NCBI RefSeq assembly: GCF_009674885.1
Contig: NZ_WKKA01000010.1
Span: 1-64,000, forward strand
Source: Paracoccus sp. S-4012
Lineage (GTDB): Bacteria > Pseudomonadota > Alphaproteobacteria > Rhodobacterales > Rhodobacteraceae
DNA length: 64,000 nt
Reading direction: 5' to 3'
Under the pieces are notes generated by a model. It ran no database searches and had not been told where the DNA came from. It worked only from the letters and a program-made list of their open reading frames with translations. The position numbers and the translations under genes were made by a program. Of this stretch, positions 16,021-24,215 are shown piece by piece (the stretch's first letter is position 1; each line of letters starts with the position of its first letter).

Positions 16021-16341
16021 ATGAAACGGATGCTTGCGACCCTTGCCCTGCTGGCCGTTCTGCCTGCTGGCGCCGCCCTTGCCGACGACGACTGCCGGGT
16101 CTCGCCCGAACAGATGCAGTCCTGGGAAGCCGTGGCGCAGCTCGCCACCGACTACGGCTGGACCATCACCTCCACGGAGCTGGATGACGGCTGTTACGAG
16201 GTCCACGTGACCGATGTCGGCGGCAACACGATCGAAGCCAAGATCGACCCGGCAACCCTCGATGTCATCAAGGCGGAGCTCGAAGAGTTCGCCGGCGAAG
16301 CTCCGGCGCCCGCCGCGCCCGCCACGTCCCCGGCGAACTGA
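16021..16341 (+). CDS. small secreted PepSY-domain protein
   Basis: The 106-residue protein has a signal peptide (MKRMLATLALLAVLPAGAALA) and one PepSY-like domain (SWEAVAQLATDYGWTITSTE, DDGCYEVHVTD, IDPATLDVIK), ending in a short Ala/Pro tail. It is clearly a paralogue of the protein at 14849: both mature proteins start with acidic residues followed by a Cys, and both share the DGCYEV segment. The two conserved cysteines could pair. It has its own promoter region with the CTGACGG repeat, after a terminator. The next gene starts 80 bases downstream. Confidence 0.85.
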   Translation: MKRMLATLALLAVLPAGAALADDDCRVSPEQMQSWEAVAQLATDYGWTITSTELDDGCYEVHVTDVGGNTIEAKIDPATLDVIKAELEEFAGEAPAPAAPATSPAN

Positions 16342-16421
16342 ACCTGCTTCTCCGGGCGCCCGCCCCACGAGGGAGGGCGCCGGGAAATGCCGGACCGCAT
16401 GCCCTCGAAAGGAACCCGACC

Positions 16422-16883
16422 ATGAAGCCTCTTGCTGCCATCCTCGCCCTCTCCACCGCGCTGACGCTTCCCGGCCTCGCGCTGGCGCGGCCCATCACGC
16501 TGACCACCACGCTGAACAACTACGGCGGCGACGGCGCCTATCTCGCGCTCTATGTCACCGACGCGCAGGGCGCCTATGTCGGCAGCCTGTGGATGGCCGG
16601 CGAGAAGTCGAAATACTACGATTCCCTCTCGGGCTGGTATCGCATGACCGGCGGCGACACCCGGCAGGTCGACGGCATCACCGGCGCCAGCGTCGGCGCG
16701 GGCCGCACGCTGGAAATCACACTCGATCTCGCCGACGCGCTGTTCGACGCGGGCTACACGCTGCATGTCGATGCCGCGGTCGAGGAGATGCGGGACAGCC
16801 CGAACGAGGTCGAACTGCCGCTTACCACAGCCGGGGCGAGCGCCACCGGCTCGCGCTACATCGCCAGCGTTTCGTACAAGTAA
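16422..16883 (+). CDS. DUF2271 protein with covalent-flavin attachment motif
   Basis: The 153-residue protein has a signal peptide (to about LALA at 22) and matches DUF2271. Residues 84-90 read DGITGAS, which fits the D-x-x-(S/T)-G-A-(S/T) signature that ApbE uses to attach FMN through a phosphoester; Ser90 would be the acceptor. The apbE gene lies three genes on in the same operon, and the next gene encodes a PepSY membrane flavoreductase that could supply electrons. Its role would be a periplasmic or membrane-associated flavin carrier. DUF2271 with PepSY and ApbE neighbours is a known genome association; flavinylation of this protein is inferred. Confidence 0.85.
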   Translation: MKPLAAILALSTALTLPGLALARPITLTTTLNNYGGDGAYLALYVTDAQGAYVGSLWMAGEKSKYYDSLSGWYRMTGGDTRQVDGITGASVGAGRTLEITLDLADALFDAGYTLHVDAAVEEMRDSPNEVELPLTTAGASATGSRYIASVSYK

Positions 16884-16892
16884 GGCACCAAG

Positions 16893-19097
16893 ATGATCCG
16901 CGCATTCCATCGCTGGCCGGGCATCCTTGCGACGCTGCTGCTGACCGTGCTGGCGCTGTCCGGGGCGATCCTGTCTGTCTACCCCGCGGCCGAGCGGCTG
17001 GCGGCCCCGCAAGCCGGGGCGGAGCTTTCCGTGGCGGATCTGGCAGCCTCCGTCGCCGCCAGCCATCCGGGGCTGGAACAGATCCGGCGTTCCCCTTCGG
17101 AGCAGATCACCGCTTACTGGTTCGACGGCGGCACCCCGCGGGCGGCGGTGATCGACCCGGCGACCGGGCTGGATGCCGCCTCGGCCGATCCCGACGTGGT
17201 AAGGCGCTGGCTGACCAACCTGCACCGCTCGCTGTTTCTGGGCGACGCCGGGCGCATCGTCGCAGCCGTTGGCGCGGGCGCGATGCTGCTGCTGGCGCTC
17301 TCGGGCGCGGCGCTGGTCGCGCGCCGCACGGGCGGCTGGCGGCGGTGGTTCGCGCCGCTGCGCGGTCCTCTGGCCGGGCGCGCGCACGTGGAGATCGCGC
17401 GGATCGCCGTGGTCGGCCTCGTGCTGTCCTCGGCCACGGCGCTGTGGATGTCAGCCTCGACCTTCGATCTGCTGCCCGACGGCGCCGCCAACCCCGCCTT
17501 TCCGGCCAAGGCCAGCGGTCAGACGGGAACGAGCCTTGCGACGGTGAGCGCCTTGCAACTTCCGGCGGCCAGCCTGCGCAGCCTGTCGCTGGCCGATCCG
17601 AATGATCCGGCCGATGTCCACACGCTCAAGACCGACCAGGGCACCGGCTATCTGGATCAGGGAACCGGCGCGCTGCTCGCCTGGGCCGATCTGTCTGTGT
17701 GGCAGCGGGTGTCAGAAACCATTTTCATGCTGCACACCGGCCAAGGGGCGGCTGTGCTGGGCCTGGTGCTGGGCCTGATGGCGTTGGGCGTGCCGGCGAT
17801 GGCCGGAACCGGAGTGTTCCTGTGGCTCTCCTCATCCCGCGCACGACCCCGCATCCGCGGCAATGCGCCGCCCCGGCAAGCCGAGACAGTCGTGCTTGTC
17901 GGCAGCGAGGGCGGCTCGACCCGGGGCTTCGCGGCAACGCTGCATGCGGCGCTAAGCGAGGCGGGGCAGCGAGTCCATGTCGCGCCGATGACCGGCTTCG
18001 ACCCAACGCGCTATCCGCAGGCCGCACGGTTCATCATCCTGGCCGCGACCTATGGCGAAGGCTGCGCCCCGGCTTCTGCCAACGGCTTCCTCGACTGGCT
18101 GCGGCGCATCGACCGCGCGCCCGATGCGCCGCTCGCGGTGCTGGGCTTCGGCGACCGCAGCTTTCCGGCCTTCTGCGCCTATGCCGAGGAAGTCGCCGCC
18201 ACCGCCGATGCGAAGGGCTGGCCGCAGCTTCTTGCCTTCGACACCATCGACCGCCAGTCGCCGCAGGAGTTCGCCCGCTGGGGACGCGCGGTTGGCGCGG
18301 CACTCGGGATCGAACTGGACCTCGTCCACCAGCCGGTGACGCCCGCAACCGAAGCCCTCTCGCTGCTCTCGCGCCGCGATTATGGCGCCGAGGTGCAGGC
18401 TCCGACCGCGATCCTGCGCTTCGCGCGGCCGAGGCTCTCGCCGTGGAAGCGGCTCGCCGGGCAGGGATTTGCGCGCTGGCAGGCGGGCGATCTGCTGGGC
18501 ATCATGCCCGAAGGCTCGTCCGTGCCGCGCTTCTATTCGCTCGCCTCAGGCTCGCGCGACGGTTTCATCGAGATCGTGGTGCGGAAGCAGCCCGGCGGCC
18601 TCTGCTCGGGGCAGCTTGCGGAACTGGAGCCGTGCGGCACCGTGCAGGCCTTCCTGCGTCGCAATCCGGCGTTCCATGCGGGCCGGGGCCGCGCGCCGCT
18701 GATCCTGATCGGCGCGGGCACCGGGATCGGGCCGCTCGCGGGCTTCATCCGTGGCAATGCCCGCCGCCGCCCGGTGCACCTGTTCTTCGGGATGCGGCAC
18801 CCGGACAGCGATTTCCTCTATCGCGAGGAACTGGCGGACTGGCAGGGGGCAGGACGCCTCTCCCGCCTTTTCACCGCCAGTTCACGCGGCGAGCGGCCAC
18901 ACTATGTCCGGGACGCCCTGCGGAACGAGGCACCCGAGGTCGCGCGGCTGGTCGGCATGGGCGCGCGGGTGATGGTCTGCGGCGGGCGCGGAATGGCCGC
19001 GGGCGTCAGCGCCGCGCTCGCCGACATCCTCCTGCCCGCGGGGCTGACGCCCGCGCTGCTGAAAGCCGAGGGACGCTATGTCGAAGACATCTACTGA
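16893..19097 (+). CDS. PepSY transmembrane / flavodoxin / ferredoxin-reductase fusion
   Basis: The 734-residue protein joins three parts. Residues 1-325 are a PepSY-associated membrane domain with helices near 8-30, 128-148, 170-190 and 290-315. Residues about 330-470 are flavodoxin-like (VLVGSEGGSTRGFA, AATYGEGCAPASANGF). Residues about 490-734 are an FAD- and NAD(P)H-binding reductase of sulfite-reductase type, with RFYSLASGS (FAD), IGAGTGIGPLAGF (NADP) and a C-terminal GRYVEDIY. It should move electrons from cytoplasmic NADPH through FAD and FMN across the membrane. It starts nine bases after the DUF2271 gene and overlaps apbE by 20 bases. Confidence 0.88.
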   Translation: MIRAFHRWPGILATLLLTVLALSGAILSVYPAAERLAAPQAGAELSVADLAASVAASHPGLEQIRRSPSEQITAYWFDGGTPRAAVIDPATGLDAASADPDVVRRWLTNLHRSLFLGDAGRIVAAVGAGAMLLLALSGAALVARRTGGWRRWFAPLRGPLAGRAHVEIARIAVVGLVLSSATALWMSASTFDLLPDGAANPAFPAKASGQTGTSLATVSALQLPAASLRSLSLADPNDPADVHTLKTDQGTGYLDQGTGALLAWADLSVWQRVSETIFMLHTGQGAAVLGLVLGLMALGVPAMAGTGVFLWLSSSRARPRIRGNAPPRQAETVVLVGSEGGSTRGFAATLHAALSEAGQRVHVAPMTGFDPTRYPQAARFIILAATYGEGCAPASANGFLDWLRRIDRAPDAPLAVLGFGDRSFPAFCAYAEEVAATADAKGWPQLLAFDTIDRQSPQEFARWGRAVGAALGIELDLVHQPVTPATEALSLLSRRDYGAEVQAPTAILRFARPRLSPWKRLAGQGFARWQAGDLLGIMPEGSSVPRFYSLASGSRDGFIEIVVRKQPGGLCSGQLAELEPCGTVQAFLRRNPAFHAGRGRAPLILIGAGTGIGPLAGFIRGNARRRPVHLFFGMRHPDSDFLYREELADWQGAGRLSRLFTASSRGERPHYVRDALRNEAPEVARLVGMGARVMVCGGRGMAAGVSAALADILLPAGLTPALLKAEGRYVEDIY

Positions 19098-20154
19098 CCT
19101 GACGCGCCACGCGCTGAACGGCCCCACCATGGGCACCCGCTGGTCGGCCGTGTTCTTCGCGGATGGCATCGACCCGGCCCCTGTGCAGCACGCGCTGCAG
19201 GCAGCGGTGGACGAAATCGACGCGCAGATGTCCACCTGGCGGCCCGACAGTGACCTGATGCGCTTGAACGCAGCGCCGGTCGGCGAATGGGCGCCCGTGC
19301 CTGCGCATCTTATGACCGTGCTGCGGCTGGGGCTGGAGGTCGGCCGCGCCTCGGGCGGGGCGTTCGACATCGGCATGGGCGACGCTGTGGCGGCGTGGGG
19401 CTTCGGCCCCGCGGCGGCGGACGCAGACTGCATCCGGCTGGCGCTGTCCGCCCCGCGTCGACCCGCGTACGAGGTGCTGGAGCTTGACCCCTCTGCCTGC
19501 CGCGCGCGGAAAGCCGCGCCGGTGACGCTCGACCTGAACGGCATCGCCAAGGGCTACGGCGTGGACCGGCTCGCCGAGACCCTGCGCGGCGCCCGCATCG
19601 ACTCGGCCTTGGTCGGCATCGACGGCGAGATGCGCGCTTTTGGCTCGCGGCCGGACGGGCAGGCGTGGGCCGTGGCCGTCGAAACGCCCGATCCGCACCG
19701 CCGCGCGGCGCATTCAGTGCTGGTCCTGCGCGATGCCGCCGTCGCGACCACGGGCGATTACCGGCACCGGGTCCGGGCAGGAGAGCGGGACCTGTCCCAT
19801 ACCATGAATCCTCGGCGCGGCGCACCTTTGCTCGACCCGCCCGCCTCCGTCACCGTCGTCGCACGAACCTGTGCCGCGGCCGACGCCTGGGCGAGCGCGC
19901 TGATGGTGCTGGGCGAGGTGGAGGGCGCCGCATTGGCCCGCCGCCTCGGCCTCGATGCGGTGTTCCTCCTGCGTGAGGCGGAGGGCATCCGGTCGCTGGC
20001 GACAGGGCACCTGTTCGGCGCGCCGGTCAGGGCGGACGAGCCCCGCGTCCCTGTGCATCGGTGCAAGTCAACCTTGCCTGGTTCGCCAATTCCTCGGCAT
20101 CGGCGGACACCCTATTCTTTAATCATGCAAGCACCGGCAGCCGCCGGCTCATAA
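19078..20154 (+). CDS. apbE: ApbE FAD:protein FMN transferase
   Basis: The 358-residue protein has ApbE motifs: GPTMGTRWSAVFF at the N-terminus, a SGGAFDIGMGDAV segment, LDLNGIAKGYGVDRL, and the C-terminal LSHTMNPRRGAPL with ADAWASALMVLG. ApbE uses FAD and Mg to attach FMN to Ser or Thr in target proteins; the likely target is the DUF2271 protein of this operon. The ATG overlaps the previous gene by 20 bases, and a stop codon sits 18 bases upstream in frame, so a longer N-terminus is impossible. No signal peptide or lipobox is seen, which is unusual. The last 30 or so residues after RVPVHRCK look non-conserved. Confidence 0.9.
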   Translation: MSKTSTDLTRHALNGPTMGTRWSAVFFADGIDPAPVQHALQAAVDEIDAQMSTWRPDSDLMRLNAAPVGEWAPVPAHLMTVLRLGLEVGRASGGAFDIGMGDAVAAWGFGPAAADADCIRLALSAPRRPAYEVLELDPSACRARKAAPVTLDLNGIAKGYGVDRLAETLRGARIDSALVGIDGEMRAFGSRPDGQAWAVAVETPDPHRRAAHSVLVLRDAAVATTGDYRHRVRAGERDLSHTMNPRRGAPLLDPPASVTVVARTCAAADAWASALMVLGEVEGAALARRLGLDAVFLLREAEGIRSLATGHLFGAPVRADEPRVPVHRCKSTLPGSPIPRHRRTPYSLIMQAPAAAGS

Positions 20155-20173
20155 TGAAAACAGGAGACAAGCC

Positions 20174-20650
20174 ATGCAATATCGCAAGTCGCTCGCCACC
20201 CTCGCCCTGTCCGTGGCCCTCACCCTGGGGACCGTCCCCGGGCTCGCCGCAGCCCAGACCCATGACCACGGGAATGGTGCCGCAACCATCGAACTCACCC
20301 TGAACGAAGGGGCCAGATGGCAGGGTGACGAGAACATGCGCAAGGGCATGGACGCGATCCGCGCCACGATGGCGGCGAACCTGGACGCGATCCATGACGA
20401 CACGCTGGCCGCCGACGCCGCGAAGGAGATTGCGGCCGAGGCTCAGGCGCAGGTCGATTTCATGGTCGAGAACTGCGTGCTCGCCCCCGAGGTGGATGAG
20501 CAGTTCCATCTGGTGCTGGGGCATGTCCTGGAGGGCATCTCGGAGCTGGAATCCGGCGACGCGCCGCGCGACGGGGCCGTAAAGATCGTCGAGACGCTGA
20601 ACGCCTATGGCGAGCATTTCGAGCATCCGGGCTGGGAGCCGCTGGCCTGA
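20174..20650 (+). CDS. small secreted protein with N-terminal His motif (DnrO-like)
   Basis: The 158-residue protein has a signal peptide (cut near AAAQ at 27-28), a short HDHG stretch at the mature N-terminus, and a helical body that starts LTLNEGARWQGDENMRKGM and contains one cysteine (VENCVLAP). A similar start is found in periplasmic proteins annotated as DnrO in other proteobacteria; I recall this only loosely and give it as a pointer. The histidines could bind metal. It is the last intact gene of the redox operon, 19 bases after apbE, and just before the degenerate region. Confidence 0.65.
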   Translation: MQYRKSLATLALSVALTLGTVPGLAAAQTHDHGNGAATIELTLNEGARWQGDENMRKGMDAIRATMAANLDAIHDDTLAADAAKEIAAEAQAQVDFMVENCVLAPEVDEQFHLVLGHVLEGISELESGDAPRDGAVKIVETLNAYGEHFEHPGWEPLA

Positions 20651-21475
20651 CCACCACAGAGCACAAGGTCGGCCGGGTTCAGTTTCCGGCCGGCTGCGCC
20701 TGCGCGCCCAGCAGGCGCTTCACCGCAGCGGCAGGGACGTCGCCCTCGGCTCTCACCCTGATCGCCGCGCTCGTCTCGCAGCCCGCGTAGCGCTCCCGGA
20801 TCGCCGCTGCCAGCTCTGCCCGCGCCGCCATGCTGATCTTTCCCGCCATCGCCTCGCCGCCCGCGACCGCCCATCGATGCGGGTCGCCGGACCATCACAT
20901 GCCGGGCATCCTTCGGTCACGTTCCATGCGAGGCAATGCGGCGGTCCAGATCCTGATGTCGTTTGACACCGAGCCTCCGAGCGTGATCGACGTCAGCGTT
21001 TTCCGGTCACCAGCTACGGAGTCTTACTGTCCCAGCCCTCCGGAGTATCCACGGAGAAAACCTGGAAGCGACGGGAGGTCGTGTCGCGAATGTGGTGGAA
21101 TCTCCCTGGCGGCTCGCTCCGGATATGTAACGTTGGCTGCGATCAGGCCGCGAGGTCAAGAGGTAGCGGCTCGAGGGAGGCGTGATCTCCCTGGCGGTTG
21201 CCGCCGCCGGTTCGGTGGGTGAGAGTTCATCCGGAGATTACGCCGCCTGCCAATTTCCACCACTTCCGAGACACCACCCGACTGCGGGAGCCCCTTCGAG
21301 CAGGTCACTCCGGAATCTGGGGAGGCAAGCTCGCCAGGTTGCGGAGGATGCCCCGCCTATTCCGACGAGCCTCGTGACCGCAGCCTGGATGGCCAGCACG
21401 TGCCTGTGGATTGCGCCATGCTGCGCGGATCCTGACGACTACATTGATGGGTGAGCCGCAGTGAAGGAGGGGCCC
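20651..21475. other. degenerate intergenic region with remnants
   Basis: About 800 bases without a convincing gene. On the minus strand near 20690-20850 a short frame starting MAGKISMAARAELAAAIRERY resembles the N-terminus of transposases/integrases that begin ISMxARxEL, then loses similarity. A pair of imperfect 32-base inverted repeats lies at 21081-21112 and 21243-21274. The rest shows codon-poor, interrupted frames, as expected of decayed mobile DNA. Confidence 0.45.
21081..21274. repeat. imperfect inverted repeat pair around 130 bases
   Basis: The plus strand at 21081-21112 and the minus strand at 21274-21243 share GTGTC, CG and then GTGGTGGAA, and both end in GGCGG; about 24 of 32 positions agree. 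The element is 194 bases long with no coding content. It could be a MITE or the two ends of a deleted insertion sequence. Confidence 0.45.
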
Positions 21476-22645
21476 GTGAATGATGAACGCCTGATCTTGA
21501 AGGGCCTGTCTGACCGCGAGCAGAAGACCTTGGCGGCATATGGGTTCCAGATCAAGAAGAGCAAGCGTGCCGCCATTGCGAAGGCCAGAGAGTGCCTCCG
21601 GGAGCAAGGCCAGGTCCGCATGGAGGTTCGCGTCAAAGCCGCAGACCGCGCTGATTTGCGGAAACTCATTGCCGTTTTTCGTGCAGCCCGCGACGCGGGG
21701 GAGGGGCTGCAGGTCACCCGGGTGCCTCTGCCGCACGGGAGCTCAAGCGCGGTTCTGCTGTCGCCAGCGGCCGGCAGGCTTGAGCCGCAGGAACACCCGC
21801 GCGCCGCCTCGGTTTCGGACCCCGCGGGCACGTCCGCCGGGCGCCGGACCCCGTCCTCGACGCCGCACGTGATGGATGGCGGCAACGTGGCAGCCCGCCA
21901 GGCCTGCTTCCATCTCCCTTCGTCTTCGGCCGAACTCACCGAAATGATCTCCGGGATCGTTTGCGCCGAGGGTCCGCTGCCGCTCGACGCGCTGAAACAC
22001 CGCGTTGCGACGGCTCATGACTGGGGTCGTGCCGGGAGGCAGATCTCAGCTCGCATCATGGCCTGCAGCAGCGAAATAGAGCTTCACGATGAAGCAGGAG
22101 TGATCTTCGCCTGGCAGAAGGACGGGCATTTCCCCCGCGCCGTCTATCGTCACGTGCCGGGTCGTGTCGTCCGGGAGATCTCACGCCATGAACTCGCCGA
22201 TCTGCTTGATCGCAATGCTGCTGCAGTGAACGCCGCCGCGGACCCTGTGCGTGATCGCGGGCGTGGGCCGCCTTACGCGATCTGCCACGGAATACCTCGA
22301 GGCATGTCTTGCATGGTGGCGTGCCAACCCGCTTTGCCGGGAGACATGACGGCCGCCATCGAAGGAGAAATGGTCGTGAGCAGCAGCGGTAGCATGCTGA
22401 CCTTCCATCACACGTCGGGATCGATGCTGCGGTTCGCCGCGGGCCGCACGGTCACCCGCCTGATAGGCCAAACCATTCGGGATCGGCTGTCTGGTCAGCT
22501 TGAGGGGCAGGGCACAGTGATATACATAAAGAAGCGAAGATACCCTGATCGGAGATGGTGCCATGCAGGTCTCGAAATGGGGAAACTCGCTCGCGGTGAG
22601 GCTGCCTGCAGAACTGGTGCGGGCCTTGGGATTGAAGGAGGGTGA
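21476..22645 (+). CDS. DUF3320-like protein with unknown N-terminal domain, probably a remnant
   Basis: GTG at 21476 follows AAGGAGGGGCCC, an excellent ribosome site. Residues 1-85 form a charged helical domain I do not recognise (ILKGLSDREQKTLAAYGF, KKSKRAAIAKARE). At about 155-240 the sequence resembles DUF3320, the C-terminal domain of DUF4011-type helicases: CAEGPLPLDALKHRV, GRAGRQISARI, then RHVPGRVVREISRHELADLL. The last 130 residues have no family features and run through the antitoxin promoter, so the natural 3' end is probably lost. Either an N-terminal module was fused to a helicase tail or this is a scrambled remnant. Confidence 0.5.
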   Translation: MNDERLILKGLSDREQKTLAAYGFQIKKSKRAAIAKARECLREQGQVRMEVRVKAADRADLRKLIAVFRAARDAGEGLQVTRVPLPHGSSSAVLLSPAAGRLEPQEHPRAASVSDPAGTSAGRRTPSSTPHVMDGGNVAARQACFHLPSSSAELTEMISGIVCAEGPLPLDALKHRVATAHDWGRAGRQISARIMACSSEIELHDEAGVIFAWQKDGHFPRAVYRHVPGRVVREISRHELADLLDRNAAAVNAAADPVRDRGRGPPYAICHGIPRGMSCMVACQPALPGDMTAAIEGEMVVSSSGSMLTFHHTSGSMLRFAAGRTVTRLIGQTIRDRLSGQLEGQGTVIYIKKRRYPDRRWCHAGLEMGKLARGEAACRTGAGLGIEGG

Positions 22646-22790
22646 CAAGATCGAACTGGTGGCCGCGGAGAACGGCTTTGCGGTCCGACGCGAACCCTCC
22701 GCGGAAGAGGTGCTGGATCGTCTGCGGCGCTTCCGAGGATGCCTGCCTGCCTCGCGGAGATTGAGCCGCGAAGATGCGAATGCCCGCTGA
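22563..22790 (+). CDS. AbrB/SpoVT-type antitoxin (VapB-like)
   Basis: The 75-residue protein has the MazE/SpoVT-AbrB swapped-hairpin motif at its start: VSKWGNSLAVRLPAELVRAL, then GLKEGDKIELV. Such antitoxins bind their own promoter and neutralise the toxin encoded next. GGAG lies before the ATG. The stop overlaps the PIN gene by 17 bases, the normal coupling of an antitoxin-toxin pair. The reading frame is intact although the toxin is broken. Confidence 0.85.
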   Translation: MQVSKWGNSLAVRLPAELVRALGLKEGDKIELVAAENGFAVRREPSAEEVLDRLRRFRGCLPASRRLSREDANAR

Positions 22791-23178
22791 CTTCCTGGAC
22801 ACGAACGTCATCCTCTACCTGCTGGACGACGGACCCAAGGCCGACCGGGCCGCAGCGGTGCTCGCCGGGGGCGGGTGGATCAGCGTGCAGGTTCTCAACG
22901 AAACCCTGGCCAACTGCGTCCGAACAGCCGGAATGTCATGGGCGGAGGCCGCCGAGTTCCTGGGCGGGGTGCGCGAGCTCTGCAAGGTCGTCGATCTGAC
23001 GCTCGAGATTCATCGCATCGGGCTCGCCCCTCTGCGAGAGATATGGCTTCTCGGTCTATGACGGGATGATCGTCGCGGCCGCGTTGACAGCGGCTGCGAG
23101 CGTCTCCTGTCCGAGGACATGCAACACGGGATGCTTGTCGAAGACAGGCTGCAGGTTGTCGATCCATTTCGGCTCTGA
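22774..23178 (+). pseudogene. PIN-domain toxin (VapC-like) with two compensating frameshifts
   Basis: The first 85 residues match a PIN ribonuclease: FLDTNVILYLLDD with the first catalytic Asp, then VQVLNETLANCVR. After IGLA an extra base in a CCCC run (about 23026-23030) shifts the frame and gives an early stop at 23059. The neighbouring frame continues ERYGFSVYDGMIVAAALTA with the later catalytic Asp. A missing base near 23090 then returns to the original frame for CERLLSEDMQHG to a natural stop at 23176. Correcting both gives a 134-residue toxin. As written it makes a truncated product lacking the last acidic residues. Confidence 0.85.
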
Positions 23179-23213
23179 GTGCCTGGTGGAGGCAGTGAAG
23201 CCTGCTGATGTGC

Positions 23214-23610
23214 TCATCCCTCTGGTGCGACCTTCCCGAGCCAGGCTTCGAGCTCTTCGAGGATGCCACGCTCGTTCAGTGTCTCGGCCATCGCCACGAG
23301 CAAGTTGCGGTTCTGCTCGAGGATGACCATCGCCCTCTGCTCGGCCTCCATCAGCCGTGCGCGAACGCGGGCAGCATTCTCGGGGTCGTCGTCGAGATAT
23401 GCATCGAGATCCCGCCCGCGCCAGATTGGTCCCTCAGAGCCAAGCCCGAGCCGCGCATCGATGTGGAGCGCCAGCCGCGTGGCCTCGGCAAGGTCGGACG
23501 AAGCAGGTCCACCAGATCTCGAGGAGATGTCCCCGAAGATCAGGCGCTCGGCTGCGCGGCCGGCCAGGTGGCGCGTCAGGTCAGCCTCAAACTCGGCGAG
23601 CTGGCCTGCT
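23214..23610 (-). pseudogene. 3' end of an FtsH-like AAA/M41 protease
   Basis: The minus strand encodes about 130 residues that match the C-terminal M41 peptidase part of an FtsH-related protein: LTRHLAGRAAERLIFGD, SSDLAEATRLALHID, then a helical tail (AEQRAMVILEQNRNLLVAMA) to a natural stop at 23214. The HExxH site and the AAA domain are absent because an IS3 fragment begins at about 23610. The remaining piece cannot be functional. The reading frame continues artificially through the IS fragment. Confidence 0.75.
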
Positions 23611-23925
23611 GCCGGTTTCGTGGACACGAAGATAAGATCGTGACCAAGGAACCGGAGACGACAGATGACGAGACGGCAGTTCAGCCGCGAGTTCAAGATC
23701 GAGGCAGTGAAGCTGGTGACGGATCGCGGCGTCTCGGTAGCACAGGCCAGCCGCGACCTGGATGTGGCCGAGAGCGTGTTGCGCCGCTGGATGCGCGAGT
23801 TGACGGCGGCTCCTGCTGCTGCCTTTCCGGGGCATGGGCAGTTGAGGGCTGATTTGGCCGAGATCGCGGCTCTAAAGAAGTCGACCGGCTCCGGGCGGAG
23901 CGTGACATTCTCAAGAAGCCCAAGC
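23611..23925 (+). mobile_element. IS3-family fragment with broken orfA
   Basis: An orfA starts at 23665 (TRRQFSREFKIEAVKLVTD, helix-turn-helix, then VLRRWMRELT). It follows a terminus-like TGGACACGAAGATAAG at about 23625, similar to the TGGACAC...TAAG found in IS3 ends. One base is missing near 23880: the next frame continues VDRLRAERDILKK, the expected OrfA leucine zipper. Homology ends at about 23925, so orfB and the right end are lost. The fragment separates the FtsH-like remnant from the helicase remnant. Confidence 0.75.
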
Positions 23926-24215
23926 TCGGCCTGGGTGAGCCGCATCAGGTTGCGCTCGAACCCGTCGAGCGCGGCGTGGATGTCGGCATCCGTCTCCTTC
24001 AGCAGCTCGCGCACCTCGTCGTCGAAGTTCTCGAGCAGCTTCGAGCGCGTGGCGCAAGGGCGGCGTCGATCTCGGAGGCGAGTTCGGCCTAGAGAGCGTC
24101 GAACGCCGTTCGGATCTCGGCGGGCTGGCGGCAGAGCTGGGAGATCTCGGCCACACGGCGTTCGAAATCCACGCCCGAGCCGATGGCGCCCCGCACCTCG
24201 TCGGCGGCGCCGAAG
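23926..24215 (-). pseudogene. internal fragment of a RapA/SNF2-like helicase
   Basis: Read on the minus strand, the segment begins near 24215 with FERRVAEISQLCRQPAEI and FDAL. It meets a TAG stop at 24089-24091 where a Gln codon would be expected, then continues AELASEIDAAL. After one lost base it continues KLLENFDDEVRELL and NLMRLTQAEL. These are the helical region after the helicase core in RapA-like SNF2 proteins (LLxxFDxxV). It has a nonsense codon, a frameshift, and both ends missing. Confidence 0.65.

Noticed and set aside
16345..16385. GC-rich partial inverted repeat after the second PepSY gene as a terminator
   Set aside because: The arms pair imperfectly around a GGCGCC core and no T-tract follows, so I did not list it.
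23214..24014. One continuous 266-residue minus-strand frame
   Set aside because: It joins a helicase fragment, the antisense of an IS3 orfA and the FtsH-like tail; only the two ends have protein similarity.
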